Positions 36,980-45,944 of a stretch of 64,000 nt of DNA are shown here, piece after piece. Numbering within the stretch: position 1 is the first letter of the stretch; every line of letters begins with the position of its first letter. This stretch comes from Opacimonas immobilis (GTDB taxonomy: Bacteria; Pseudomonadota; Gammaproteobacteria; Enterobacterales; Alteromonadaceae): contig NZ_CP182485.1 in assembly GCF_048282545.1 (NCBI RefSeq), positions 1,364,001 to 1,428,000 of the forward strand, written 5' to 3'. The translations under genes and the position numbers were made by a program. The notes beneath the pieces were generated by a model. The model saw only the letters and a list, made by a program, of their open reading frames with translations, was not told the DNA's origin and ran no database searches.

Positions 36980-37465
36980 ATGCTGACAGCCGAACAAAAA
37001 CAAGCAGCCCCTTGGTTTCATCCGATACATTTTCTATCCTTTGGTTTTGGCAGTGGCTTGCTGCCAAAAGCACCTGGAACATTTGGCTCATTGGCCGCTT
37101 TGCCTTTACTTTGGCTACTGACAGATATCAATTTGATGATGTTTGTTATTGTGACCCTAGTTGCTTGTATAGTTGGGATTGGGCTTTGTCATTACACAGC
37201 TCAGAAATTACAAGTGCATGATCACGGAGCCATCGTCTGGGATGAAATAGCCGGCATGCTGGTGGCTTTTATAGCCGTCCCTTTGGCGTGGGATACGGCT
37301 TTGCTTGGCTTTGTCTTGTTTCGTTATTTTGATATCGCCAAACCCAGTTTGATTGGCGTTATCGATAAGCGTTTCGACGGTGGTTTAGGGATCATGGCCG
37401 ACGACATAGTCGCTGGTCTTTGTACGCTAGGGTGTTTACATCTTTACTTGATATTTACACATTAA
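36980..37465 (+). CDS. pgpA: Phosphatidylglycerophosphatase A
   Basis: Membrane phosphatase of 161 residues that forms phosphatidylglycerol. Contains GFGSGLLPKAPGTFGSLAALP and DEIAGM (catalytic region), plus three to four membrane segments. It works downstream of the CDP-diacylglycerol branch also used by PssA (52036-52836). Its end overlaps the convergent dxs by 11 bases. Confidence 0.94.
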   Translation: MLTAEQKQAAPWFHPIHFLSFGFGSGLLPKAPGTFGSLAALPLLWLLTDINLMMFVIVTLVACIVGIGLCHYTAQKLQVHDHGAIVWDEIAGMLVAFIAVPLAWDTALLGFVLFRYFDIAKPSLIGVIDKRFDGGLGIMADDIVAGLCTLGCLHLYLIFTH

Positions 37466-39329
37466 GAAACGCGTTGACTTGAGCGACGATCCCCGCGCCA
37501 TCGATTTGATGTTCGGCATACATTTCTGCTTGAGTGCCTTGCATAATGAAGGTATCCGGCAAGCCACACTGGAGCAACTTAACCTGGGTTTGTGTGTTAA
37601 ACAAATATTCAGCTACTTCTGAACCCGCGCCACCTTTGATCGCACCATCTTCTAATGTTACAAGTAGTTCGTGAGTCGCAGCTAGGTCTGAAACCGCTTT
37701 TTCATCAAGAGGTTTAACAAAGCGCATATCAACGAGGGTTGCGCCTAGCGCTTCAGCAGCCTTCTGAGCCTCTGGCAACAGAGTACCAAAATTGAGTATC
37801 GCAACGTTTTTTCCTTGTAAAATACTTCGCGATTGACCCAAAGGTATCGCCGTCATGTTCGATTCAATTGGGACATTAGGCCCTCCTCCACGAGGGTAGC
37901 GTACCGCCGCTGGTCCTTGATGTTGATGACCAGTGTACAGCATTTGTCGACACTCATTCTCGTCAGCAGGCGTCATGATCACCATGTTAGGAATACAGCG
38001 CATGAAACTGATATCAAAGGCGCCTTGGTGGGTGGGACCATCGGCACCAACAATACCGGCGCGGTCAATCGCAAATAACACAGGTAAATTTTGTAAGGCC
38101 ACATCGTGGATGAGCTGGTCATAAGCACGTTGTAAAAACGTCGAGTAGATCGCAACTACCGGATGCAATCCTTGCGTTGCCATACCCGCAGCAAGGGTCA
38201 CTGCGTGTTGCTCAGCAATCGCCACATCAAAGTATTGCTCAGGGTAGGCTTGTGAAAACTTGACCATGCCAGACCCTTCTCGCATAGCTGGGGTAATCGC
38301 CATGAGTTTTGGATCGACTTCGGCCATATCACATAACCATTGACCAAAAATCGCCGAATAAGAGGGTGACGTCGGTTTGGGTTTCGGTAACGCTTCATCG
38401 GCAGGGTTGAATTTAGGTACGGCGTGGAATTTGATCGGATCTTTTTCGGCTACTTCATAGCCTTTGCCTTTGCGGGTAACTACATGGAGAATTTGAGGTC
38501 CTCTGTTTTGACGCATGTTACGTAAGGTATCAACCATACCTTTAACATCGTGCCCATCAATTGGACCAATATAGTTGAAACCTAATTCTTCAAAAATGGT
38601 TCCAGGCACGACCATGCCCTTAATGTGTTCCTCAGCCTTAGAAGCGAATTCCTTGAGCGGAGGCACGTTAGATAACACTTTTTTGCTACCATCGCGGATT
38701 GTATTATAAAAATTCCCAGTTAACAGGCGCGCTAAGTGAGAATTTAGGGCGCCAACATTTTCGGATATCGACATTTCATTGTCGTTCAATACGACGACTA
38801 AGTCTTTGTCCAAATCCCCGCCGTGATTCAATGCTTCAAATGCCAAGCCTGCGGTCATCGCGCCATCGCCGATGACTGCGACAGTTTTGCGATTTTTGCC
38901 TTCTTTATCTGCTGCGATAGCCATACCGAGGGCAGCGCTAATTGATGTCGAAGAATGGCCGACAGCAAATGTATCGTACTCTGACTCTAATGGCCAAGGG
39001 AAAGGGTGTAATCCGTCTTTTTGGCGAATGGTTGCCATGCGTTCGCGGCGCTCGGTTAAGATTTTATGCGGATAGGCCTGATGACCGACATCCCAAACGA
39101 GTTGATCAAATGGGGTATTGTATACATAGTGCAGTGCGACCGTTAATTCGACCGTACCAAGACCCGATGCAAAGTGTCCCGACGATTGGCTGACACATGC
39201 TAAAAGATATTGTCTGAGTTCATCGGCTAACTGAGGAAGTTTATCTTTAGGCAAAGTTCGTAACTCTGCCGGATTGTTCGCCAACGCTAATAATGGGTAG
39301 TGGTCGAGTGAGAGGGTCATGGTATTCAT
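37455..39329 (-). CDS. dxs: 1-deoxy-D-xylulose-5-phosphate synthase
   Basis: Thiamine-diphosphate enzyme starting the MEP pathway; 624 residues (E. coli 620). TPP motif GDGAMTAG...NDNEMSIS near residues 154-190, catalytic Glu region AIAEQHAVTLAAG, and DRAGIVGADGPTHQG. Two ATGs (39329 and 39320) are possible. It lies seven bases after ispA in a xseB-ispA-dxs operon; IspH at 1390 completes the same pathway. Confidence 0.96.
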   Translation of the reverse strand: MNTMTLSLDHYPLLALANNPAELRTLPKDKLPQLADELRQYLLACVSQSSGHFASGLGTVELTVALHYVYNTPFDQLVWDVGHQAYPHKILTERRERMATIRQKDGLHPFPWPLESEYDTFAVGHSSTSISAALGMAIAADKEGKNRKTVAVIGDGAMTAGLAFEALNHGGDLDKDLVVVLNDNEMSISENVGALNSHLARLLTGNFYNTIRDGSKKVLSNVPPLKEFASKAEEHIKGMVVPGTIFEELGFNYIGPIDGHDVKGMVDTLRNMRQNRGPQILHVVTRKGKGYEVAEKDPIKFHAVPKFNPADEALPKPKPTSPSYSAIFGQWLCDMAEVDPKLMAITPAMREGSGMVKFSQAYPEQYFDVAIAEQHAVTLAAGMATQGLHPVVAIYSTFLQRAYDQLIHDVALQNLPVLFAIDRAGIVGADGPTHQGAFDISFMRCIPNMVIMTPADENECRQMLYTGHQHQGPAAVRYPRGGGPNVPIESNMTAIPLGQSRSILQGKNVAILNFGTLLPEAQKAAEALGATLVDMRFVKPLDEKAVSDLAATHELLVTLEDGAIKGGAGSEVAEYLFNTQTQVKLLQCGLPDTFIMQGTQAEMYAEHQIDGAGIVAQVNAFLNV

Positions 39330-39336
39330 TATTATT

Positions 39337-40221
39337 TTAATAATTCCGTTTAATTATATACTGTGCAAAGTCCCTTAATGGATCCGTATGATAGGGTAAT
39401 TGCTTCAAACTGGTCAACGCTTCGCTGTAGAGTTTGTCTAGGTAATTCTGTGCTGCACTGAGTCCCAATAGCGCGGGGAAAGTAGATTTGTTGGCTTCTT
39501 CGTCTGAACCGCTGGGCTTACCTAATGTAGCACTATCACCGGTCACATCAAGAATGTCATCTTGCACTTGGAAAGCTAAGCCAATTTTTTGAGCAAACTG
39601 CAGCAAGGCTTTTTGTGCGCTTTCATCCATCCCTTCAGCAAGCGCCATTGGAATCGAGACACATGCTTGCAATAATGCGCCGGTTTTTAGTTGATGTAAT
39701 TCTGTCAGAGTCTTGACATCAATTTGTTGATTAGTGTGTGTTAAATCAATCGCTTGGCCGCCGCACATACCGGCGTAGCCTGAAGCATTGGTCAAGAGTC
39801 TCAAACTTTTTATTTTCTCTTCGGCAATGAGCAAAGCGTCTTTGACAACAATTTCAAAAGCCATGGTTTGCAGTGCATCACCAGCTAAAATCGCCATGCC
39901 TTCGTCAAATAAAATATGACAAGTAGGTTGACCTCGGCGCAAGTCGTCGTCATCCATTGCTGGTAAGTCATCATGCACGAGTGAATAAGCGTGAATGCAT
40001 TCCACTGCGCAGGCTAGATTGAGCACTTTTGCGAATGATACGTTGAGCATCTCAGCTACCATGGTCATCAATAACGGCCTGACCCGCTTGCCGTTGCTCA
40101 ACAATGCATATTTCATTGCATCCGCGAGCGGCGAGGCTTGTTCTGGTAAACTATTGATGTGTTGCTCTAATTGATAATCAATTTGGGCGCGCACATCAGC
40201 ATGGTACTGTTCGAATTTCAT
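39337..40221 (-). CDS. ispA: Farnesyl diphosphate synthase
   Basis: Prenyltransferase condensing IPP and DMAPP to FPP; 294 residues (E. coli 299). First Asp-rich motif DDLPAMDDDDLRRG, second Asp-rich motif QVQDDILD, plus the GKRVRPLL motif near residue 44. Central gene of the xseB-ispA-dxs operon. Confidence 0.95.
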   Translation of the reverse strand: MKFEQYHADVRAQIDYQLEQHINSLPEQASPLADAMKYALLSNGKRVRPLLMTMVAEMLNVSFAKVLNLACAVECIHAYSLVHDDLPAMDDDDLRRGQPTCHILFDEGMAILAGDALQTMAFEIVVKDALLIAEEKIKSLRLLTNASGYAGMCGGQAIDLTHTNQQIDVKTLTELHQLKTGALLQACVSIPMALAEGMDESAQKALLQFAQKIGLAFQVQDDILDVTGDSATLGKPSGSDEEANKSTFPALLGLSAAQNYLDKLYSEALTSLKQLPYHTDPLRDFAQYIIKRNY

Positions 40222-40245
40222 GAGTCGCTGGAATTTTAGGAAGGA

Positions 40246-40479
40246 TTATTCGGGCTCAAAGTCCGTCAAAGTCATATTGTCTTGAGCAAGCATTTGAACT
40301 TTTTGCTCGGCTTCTTTGAGCTGGGCTTGGCTGGCTCTCGCTAGCTTGATTCCTTGCTCAAATTTACTTAACGCGTCAGCTAAAGGCAGATCACCTTGTT
40401 CCATTTCGGTCACAATGCGTTCGAGTTGTTGCATCGCTTCTTCAAAACTGGGCGTATTGCGTTCGTTAGCATCAGACAT
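40246..40479 (-). CDS. xseB: Exodeoxyribonuclease VII small subunit
   Basis: Small helical subunit (77 residues) partnering XseA to degrade single-stranded DNA. Signature SFEEAMQQLERIVTEMEQGD followed by a leucine-rich helix (ALSKFEQGIKLA). First gene of the minus-strand operon with ispA and dxs, as in E. coli. The 239 bases between it and the cfa stop contain a hairpin (40663-40697) and its promoter. Confidence 0.94.
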   Translation of the reverse strand: MSDANERNTPSFEEAMQQLERIVTEMEQGDLPLADALSKFEQGIKLARASQAQLKEAEQKVQMLAQDNMTLTDFEPE

Positions 40480-40662
40480 AAGACATCCTGTTGGGGTTCA
40501 AAAGTTACCGCATTCTAACAAGGAATCAGGAGTTTGGGTATGTTTGGTATGTGATTTTCTAATTTAATCTCTAGTAAATTCGCACTATGCCGATCATTGA
40601 GGTAGTAATCGCCGAGTTGAAATTCGAGTCAATCAAGGTAAGCCTAAGTCTTTAGAGCAAAA

Positions 40663-40697
40663 TATCAGTGACGGGTAATCCATAACCGTCACTGATA
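40663..40697 (-). terminator. Hairpin, probable terminator of the Cfa operon
   Basis: Perfect 12-base-pair inverted repeat TATCAGTGACGG/CCGTCACTGATA with an 11-base spacer, 22 bases beyond the cfa stop. On the minus strand it is followed by a short TTTT. The weak T run leaves open another role, such as a protein-binding site. Confidence 0.6.
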
Positions 40698-40718
40698 CCT
40701 CTACCACACGAAAAAAAG

Positions 40719-41975
40719 TTAGCGGAATTGCATGTTTTGGGTATGTTTGGACTTGCCAAGTAATAGTTGTACTGTGCTAATGGTTCTCTCGCGAAATCCA
40801 CCTTCACAATAATTTAGATAGTATTCCCACATTCTGGCAAAACGCTCGTCATAGCCTTTTTGTTGTAATGAATCTAAATTCTCTAAGAATGTTTCATGCC
40901 AGTGTTTAAGCGTTTGAGCATAATCTAGACCGATATCATGCAAGTCTCGGATGCTAAAATCGGTGTACTTTTTGATGTGTTGATTAATAACATATTGCGA
41001 CGGTAAAAAACCGCCTGGAAAGATGTATTTTTGGATAAAATCCACACTGTTGGCATAGCTGTCGTAGCGTCTGTCATCAATCGTGATCGCTTGGAGCAAC
41101 ATCAACCCATTGGGCTTGAGTAAACTCGAGCACTTTTCGAAGAAATTGCGCAAAAAGCGTTTTCCAACCGCTTCAATCATCTCGATGGAAACCACTTTGT
41201 CGTATTGGCCTTCCAATAAACGATAATCGCGTTTAAGCAGAGTGATGCGATCAGCTAGACCTTCTCTAGCCACCCAATCTTCAGCCCAAGCGTACTGTTC
41301 GTCCGAAATCGTCGTTGTAGTGACTTTACAGCCATAGTGTTTGGCTGCAAAAACAGCAAGACCGCCCCAGCCGGTACCTATTTCTAAAAGATGGTCAGTC
41401 GGACTCAGCTGCAACTTATCACAGATTTGCTTGAGTTTATGTTCTTGCGCTTCGCTCAAACTGGCCTGTTCATGAGGGTAAATTGCACTGGAGTACATCA
41501 TGTTGGGGCACAAAAACTCGGTATAGAGGTCATTGCCTAAATCGTAGTGAGCTTGGATATTTTTTCTGGCTTGGCTGACCGAGTTTCGTCGCAAAAAGTG
41601 CTGCACCTTATTTACAGGCATAATCATCCATTTAAAGCGCTTTTCCCATTTGTCCAACACAGGCAAATTGCGTGCAAAGATCTGGATTACATGCGTTAGA
41701 TTGGGCGTATCCCAAAGCTTATCCATATACGTCTCACCGGCAGCCACACTGCCACCCAGTAATAACTGGCGATAAGCTTTGCTGTTGAGAATATTGACTT
41801 CTGCATGCAAAGTTGAATCAGCGTTGCCAAATTGGCCGACTAAGACCCCGTTTTCAGTTAAGGTTAAATACCCATCAGGGAGATGATTAAGCACTCCAAT
41901 AAAGGCCGACTTAGCCCATTTATCTAAAATGCTAACGGATTCGTGTTGTGCGATGGATTGTTCTAATTGTGACAT
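40719..41975 (-). CDS. cfa: Cyclopropane-fatty-acyl-phospholipid synthase family methyltransferase
   Basis: SAM-dependent enzyme of 418 residues that adds a methylene or methyl group to unsaturated acyl chains of membrane phospholipids. SAM-binding motif LLEIGTGWGGLAVFAAKHYG lies near residue 178; QKYIFPGGFLPS and the C-terminal WEYYLNYCEGGFR are CFA-family signatures. An upstream extension of the frame would overlap the preceding gene, so ATG 41975, five bases after its stop, is used. Last gene of the five-gene operon controlled, by inference, by the ECF sigma factor at 45945. Whether the product is a cyclopropane or another modified fatty acid is not determined. Confidence 0.87.
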   Translation of the reverse strand: MSQLEQSIAQHESVSILDKWAKSAFIGVLNHLPDGYLTLTENGVLVGQFGNADSTLHAEVNILNSKAYRQLLLGGSVAAGETYMDKLWDTPNLTHVIQIFARNLPVLDKWEKRFKWMIMPVNKVQHFLRRNSVSQARKNIQAHYDLGNDLYTEFLCPNMMYSSAIYPHEQASLSEAQEHKLKQICDKLQLSPTDHLLEIGTGWGGLAVFAAKHYGCKVTTTTISDEQYAWAEDWVAREGLADRITLLKRDYRLLEGQYDKVVSIEMIEAVGKRFLRNFFEKCSSLLKPNGLMLLQAITIDDRRYDSYANSVDFIQKYIFPGGFLPSQYVINQHIKKYTDFSIRDLHDIGLDYAQTLKHWHETFLENLDSLQQKGYDERFARMWEYYLNYCEGGFRERTISTVQLLLGKSKHTQNMQFR

Positions 41976-41979
41976 AATT

Positions 41980-42750
41980 TTACTTCTCACTTTGTATCGC
42001 TGGAGGGTTATCTGGTTTGCCCGGATGCCCATAAAACGGCGTGCGTTTCATAAATAGTTTTACTGCTTGCCAATAAATGCCGATCACCGTTTTGAGTGTC
42101 ATACTTGGAATTTGGCGTCGCAATTGTCGCAAATTCTTGACAGATAATTCGGACCTTTTAAGAGCAATACCCGCGACAAATTCTTTGTCTTCACGGTGAC
42201 AACTCAATACGAGTTTTAGGGTCTCAGCGGGTTCACTTATTTGCCAATGGTATGTCATATCCATCGGGTTAAAAGGGGATACATGAAATGCCTTTTGCGT
42301 AGGCGCTTGTTCTTTCAGATCGACCAAATAATAATGGCGCTCGTTCCATGGTGTGTTACTTACTTCCGCCAACATATGGCTGAACTCGCCTTCTCGTCGA
42401 ATGTAATAAAAATTAACAGGGGAAAAATACAGGTTCAAAGTTCTAGTTTGCCCCAAAAAAAAGACCTCTCCTGTAATTTCTTCACCATCAGAAAGAGTGT
42501 TGGCCTTTGCTAATATAGCTGTTTGTAAATCGCTAATATGTGGCGCACAATAGTCTTTGCGCACAAAAGACAACCAGCCTTTGCGGTTGATATGCAGTCC
42601 ATTGAGAGTATCCAGCCCCTCAATTTCACTGAGTTTTAGCCAGAATAAAGCAATATCATACTGGAAAGCATGTTTTGTGGGTTTAACTCGTTCATGCCAG
42701 ACCGTGCCACGATAAATGGCACTCTCTTGTGACTGCGCTGCGAGGCTCAC
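41980..42750 (-). CDS. DUF1365 family protein
   Basis: Protein of 256 residues recognisable by AIYRGTVWHERVKPTKHAFQY and YFSPVNFYYIRREG, the DUF1365 signature. Its function is unknown; the family is nearly always encoded between an FAD amine oxidase-like gene and a CFA-like synthase, so a lipid role is inferred. The frame opens at GTG 42774, but the GTG at 42750 is preferred: GGGGAG sits five bases upstream and it overlaps the previous stop as GTGA. Confidence 0.85.
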   Translation of the reverse strand: MSLAAQSQESAIYRGTVWHERVKPTKHAFQYDIALFWLKLSEIEGLDTLNGLHINRKGWLSFVRKDYCAPHISDLQTAILAKANTLSDGEEITGEVFFLGQTRTLNLYFSPVNFYYIRREGEFSHMLAEVSNTPWNERHYYLVDLKEQAPTQKAFHVSPFNPMDMTYHWQISEPAETLKLVLSCHREDKEFVAGIALKRSELSVKNLRQLRRQIPSMTLKTVIGIYWQAVKLFMKRTPFYGHPGKPDNPPAIQSEK

Positions 42751-44009
42751 AAAGACTCCCCAAATTTGGCACACACTTCTAGCGCGCTGCGCACCCCATC
42801 TTCGTGGAAGCCGTTATACCAATATGCGCCACAAAAATAGGTATTGTCTACCCCGCAAATGTGCTCTTTACGCTGTTGTGCGGCCACCATTTCTGGGCTG
42901 TATTGGGGATGAGCATAATGATAAGTACCTAGAATTTTGCTGGGGTCAATCGCATCGGTATTATTCAAAGTAACACAAAATGTCGGAGCACATTTTAAGC
43001 GTTGTAAAATATTCATGTTATAAGTGACCGAAGCGGCTTTATGTTCTTCGCCTTCTTCACCTTTAATCACGTAGTTCCAACTTGCCCAAGCCAAGGGGCG
43101 TTTGGGTAATACTGAGGTGTCAGTGTGAAGCACTACCTCATTCATGGCATACGGAATCGCTCCAAGGATATCCTGCTGATCTTTACTAGGGGTATCTAAC
43201 ATGGCCAGCGCTTGGTCGGAGTGACAGGCAAAAATCACCTCATCAAAGAGCTCGTCACCATTAGCACTGGTGACAATCATGCCAGCATCTGTTTTACGCA
43301 CAGAGGTAACAGGAGAATTCAGGCGGATCGCGTCTTTGAATCCTTCCGTTAACGGTGCAATGTACTCTCTTGAACCTCCAATAATGGTGTACCACTGAGG
43401 GCGGTCAGTAATGTTGAGGAGGCCGTGATTATTAAAAAACTGCAAAAAGAAGCGCAATGGGAAACGCTTGGTATCCGCCAGCGACATAGACCAAATGGCG
43501 GCGCACATTGGCAAGATGTAGTTGTCTGTAAAATCTGCAGAGAGATTATGATGTTGGATGTATTCAAAGAGCGTTTTATTTTGCTCTGCATGGGCTAGTG
43601 CATCGTCGCTCTTACACAATTTGTTAAATTTGAGAATGTCGCGAATGATGCGCCAAAATCGAGGACGCAAAAAATTGCGGCGCTGAGCAAACAATGAGTT
43701 GAGATTATTACCATTATATTCAATGTTTTGCGCGTGATTTTTGACGCTAAAGCTCATTTCTGTCGGCTGAGCGTTCACCCCAATTTGATTCATGAGTTGA
43801 TTAAAATTCGGATAGGTCCAATCGTTAAAAACGATGAATCCAGTATCGATGGCGTACTCTTTGCCATCCACCGTCACGTCTTTGGTAGCGGTATGACCGC
43901 CAATGTAATCGTTAGCTTCAAACACAGTAATATCGTGTTTGCGGTGCAGTAGATATCCGCAGGTTAACCCAGAAATACCGGTACCAATGATTGCGATACG
44001 TTTTTTCAT
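42747..44009 (-). CDS. FAD-dependent amine oxidase/desaturase-like protein
   Basis: Flavoprotein of 420 residues. The dinucleotide-binding motif IIGTGISGLTCGYLL at the N-terminus is followed by EANDYIGGHTAT, the typical second FAD contact; the C-terminus has NTYFCGAYWYNGFHEDG, the FAD-binding end of the NAD(P)-binding Rossmann amine oxidase/phytoene-desaturase-like group. Its substrate is unknown; linkage with DUF1365 and Cfa points to acyl-chain chemistry. Start ATG 44009 overlaps the preceding SDR stop (ATGA), and so is chosen over the longer frame. Confidence 0.85.
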   Translation of the reverse strand: MKKRIAIIGTGISGLTCGYLLHRKHDITVFEANDYIGGHTATKDVTVDGKEYAIDTGFIVFNDWTYPNFNQLMNQIGVNAQPTEMSFSVKNHAQNIEYNGNNLNSLFAQRRNFLRPRFWRIIRDILKFNKLCKSDDALAHAEQNKTLFEYIQHHNLSADFTDNYILPMCAAIWSMSLADTKRFPLRFFLQFFNNHGLLNITDRPQWYTIIGGSREYIAPLTEGFKDAIRLNSPVTSVRKTDAGMIVTSANGDELFDEVIFACHSDQALAMLDTPSKDQQDILGAIPYAMNEVVLHTDTSVLPKRPLAWASWNYVIKGEEGEEHKAASVTYNMNILQRLKCAPTFCVTLNNTDAIDPSKILGTYHYAHPQYSPEMVAAQQRKEHICGVDNTYFCGAYWYNGFHEDGVRSALEVCAKFGESL

Positions 44010-44737
44010 GTTGTGTGTCTTTTGGTTTGGCGCATGTTCATAGCGATTTTGTGCTGCCATGATTGCGGTAAACAATGCAAAAAGCGCAAGATCAGGCTCA
44101 AGCGCGTAGGGAAATAAATACTGGCGCGACGACTTTGAATGCCATCTAAAATGTCCTGTGCAGCCTCTTCAACGCCAATAACAAGTGGCATAGAGAAATC
44201 GTTTTTATCGGTCAGTGGTGTTTTGACAAAACCAGGTGAAATAGTCTGAACCTCAATTCCTAGATGAGCATAATCGACGGCCAATGATTTAGCCATGTAA
44301 TTGAGAGCCGCTTTACTAGCACCATAAGCCGCGCTTCGAGGAAACGGCAGTAAGCGAGCAAGACTATCGACAAACACCAGTTTGTTACCAGAATTGAGTG
44401 ATGTACTCAATGCCTCAATGACATTGGCCACACCTTGCACGTTGATCGCAAATACACGTTCAAACATACTTGCATCAAAATGCGGTAAATCAACATATTC
44501 ACACGTACCGGCGTTCAGTAATACGATATCGGCAGTGATACCTGCCAATGCAGATTGAGTAGCAACTAAGTCCGTGGCATCGAATTGACAAGCGGAGATG
44601 TTATCCATCTCACTCATTTTAGAAAGTCGTTCTTGGTTACGACCACAGGCAATGACATTAAATCCTCGTTGTGCCGCCAGTATTGCAACAGCTTCGCCAA
44701 TACCTGAGGTGGCGCCGGTGATCAGTAATGTTTTCAT
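44006..44737 (-). CDS. Short-chain dehydrogenase/reductase
   Basis: Classical SDR of 243 residues: cofactor motif TGATSGIG at residues 7-14, NAG at LLNAGTCEY, and the catalytic Ser and YGASK (YxxxK). The C-terminal helical part ends with a basic, hydrophobic segment (LRFLHCLPQSWQHKIAM) that may associate with membrane. Second gene of the operon, overlapping both neighbours by four bases. Substrate unknown. Confidence 0.88.
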   Translation of the reverse strand: MKTLLITGATSGIGEAVAILAAQRGFNVIACGRNQERLSKMSEMDNISACQFDATDLVATQSALAGITADIVLLNAGTCEYVDLPHFDASMFERVFAINVQGVANVIEALSTSLNSGNKLVFVDSLARLLPFPRSAAYGASKAALNYMAKSLAVDYAHLGIEVQTISPGFVKTPLTDKNDFSMPLVIGVEEAAQDILDGIQSRRASIYFPTRLSLILRFLHCLPQSWQHKIAMNMRQTKRHTT

Positions 44738-45177
44738 GCGCGCATACCGTGTTTAATTTTCTTGGTGATAGCACCGAGGATTGGGATATGTTCATATACC
44801 ATTTGACCTAAGTCGTAATAATCTCGGTGATAAAAAATTTTGTCGTCACGTACTTTTAATAAAGTCATGCCATCCACATTAATTGTGCGACCACCGTTTA
44901 ATTTGGGTGTGGCAAACGACATCACCCAATTAACTGAGTACTGAGATACATCAGAGGGATTAATCAGTTTATGCTCTGCAACAGATGTAATACTAAAGTC
45001 GCAGTGTTTTGCTCCCTGTAATAGTTTGTCAAAGTAAGCGGTTAATTGATCCTGTCCGCGATGCACGCCGATGGGATCAATCAGTTCTATATCATCACCA
45101 TATATCACTTTGATATCAGTGAGTTGAGATGATTTTAAATCATTATAAAACGCGCAAAATTGGTCAATAATCGACAT
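44734..45177 (-). CDS. SnoaL/NTF2-like domain protein
   Basis: Small alpha/beta-barrel protein of 147 residues with the nuclear-transport-factor-2-like pattern (FCAFYNDLKS, IELIDPIGVHRGQDQLTAYF, FYHRDYYDLGQMVYEHIPILG). It could be a small ligand-binding protein or isomerase; no activity can be assigned. First gene of the minus-strand operon, with a matching ECF-type promoter 28 bases upstream. Confidence 0.8.
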   Translation of the reverse strand: MSIIDQFCAFYNDLKSSQLTDIKVIYGDDIELIDPIGVHRGQDQLTAYFDKLLQGAKHCDFSITSVAEHKLINPSDVSQYSVNWVMSFATPKLNGGRTINVDGMTLLKVRDDKIFYHRDYYDLGQMVYEHIPILGAITKKIKHGMRA

Positions 45178-45204
45178 ACAAAAAATAGATAAAGTGTTTC
45201 GTAT

Positions 45205-45234
45205 TATTTACAGTAGTAAATGCAATTTGGATCA
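45205..45234 (-). promoter_or_regulatory. Candidate RpoE/ChrR-type (ECF11-like) promoter of the lipid operon
   Basis: On the minus strand TGATCC (45234-45229), an 18-base spacer and TAAATA (45210-45205). The published R. sphaeroides sigma-E consensus is TGATCC, 17-18 bases, TAAGA. The start of the SnoaL-like gene lies about 28 bases downstream. The -35 match is exact, the -10 partial. Confidence 0.65.
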
Positions 45235-45315
45235 ACAAGTTTTTTCTGTTCAGAGTTAATCTTTTCGCAGGGTTGAGCTGTATAAATGATGTGAGTTTAT
45301 TTGAGGATCGCAACA

Positions 45316-45885
45316 TTGGTTACCTTACCCCTTTTTCCTTTATCCGCGCACGTTCTTCCCGGTGGCAGAATGTCATTGCGTATTTTCGAAGCGCGCTACG
45401 TGCGCATGGTTAAAGAAGCCTGCGCAGCGGAAACAGGGTTTGTAGTTTGTATGCTCAATGCAAAAGGCAACAAAGACAACAACGAACACATTTACCCGAT
45501 TGGTACATATGTTGAAGTGGTTGATTTTAATATGTTGGATGATGGTTTTCTCGGGATCACTGTGGAAGGTCTGCAATGTGTCAAAATTGTTCACATTGCC
45601 ACTGAAAGTGATGGTCTTCGCATTGGTGATTGTGAAATGATATCTCCGATGGCTTTTAAGGAAAGCAAAGCCGAGTTACATCCGATGGACAAACGATTAG
45701 AGGAAATATTCGCTCGCTATCCTGAAGTGAATACTTTATATTCAGAGACCAAGTTTGATGACCCGATTTGGGTAATCAACCGTTGGTTGGAGCTACTTCC
45801 CGTGGATGCAGAAAAGAAACAAGCTTTTCTTGCCAGTGGCGATTGTACAGAGATTGTACAATACCTCTCGGAACTAGTAGAATAA
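45316..45885 (+). CDS. LON N-terminal substrate-binding domain protein
   Basis: Stand-alone Lon substrate-binding (LAN/LON) domain of 189 residues with VTLPLFPLSAHVLPGGRMSLRIFEARYVRM at the N-terminus, without AAA+ or protease domains. The frame opens at a TTG at 45301, but the TTG at 45316 has GAGGA eight bases upstream and gives the family N-terminus. It lies 59 bases before the ECF sigma gene and divergent from the lipid operon. A role as adaptor in stress proteolysis is conceivable but unproved. Confidence 0.82.
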   Translation: MVTLPLFPLSAHVLPGGRMSLRIFEARYVRMVKEACAAETGFVVCMLNAKGNKDNNEHIYPIGTYVEVVDFNMLDDGFLGITVEGLQCVKIVHIATESDGLRIGDCEMISPMAFKESKAELHPMDKRLEEIFARYPEVNTLYSETKFDDPIWVINRWLELLPVDAEKKQAFLASGDCTEIVQYLSELVE

Positions 45886-45944
45886 AAAGTAGTCAGACAA
45901 TGGAAAGCCAGTGTGTTCAGTACCATACTTCACTGGAGCCCTAC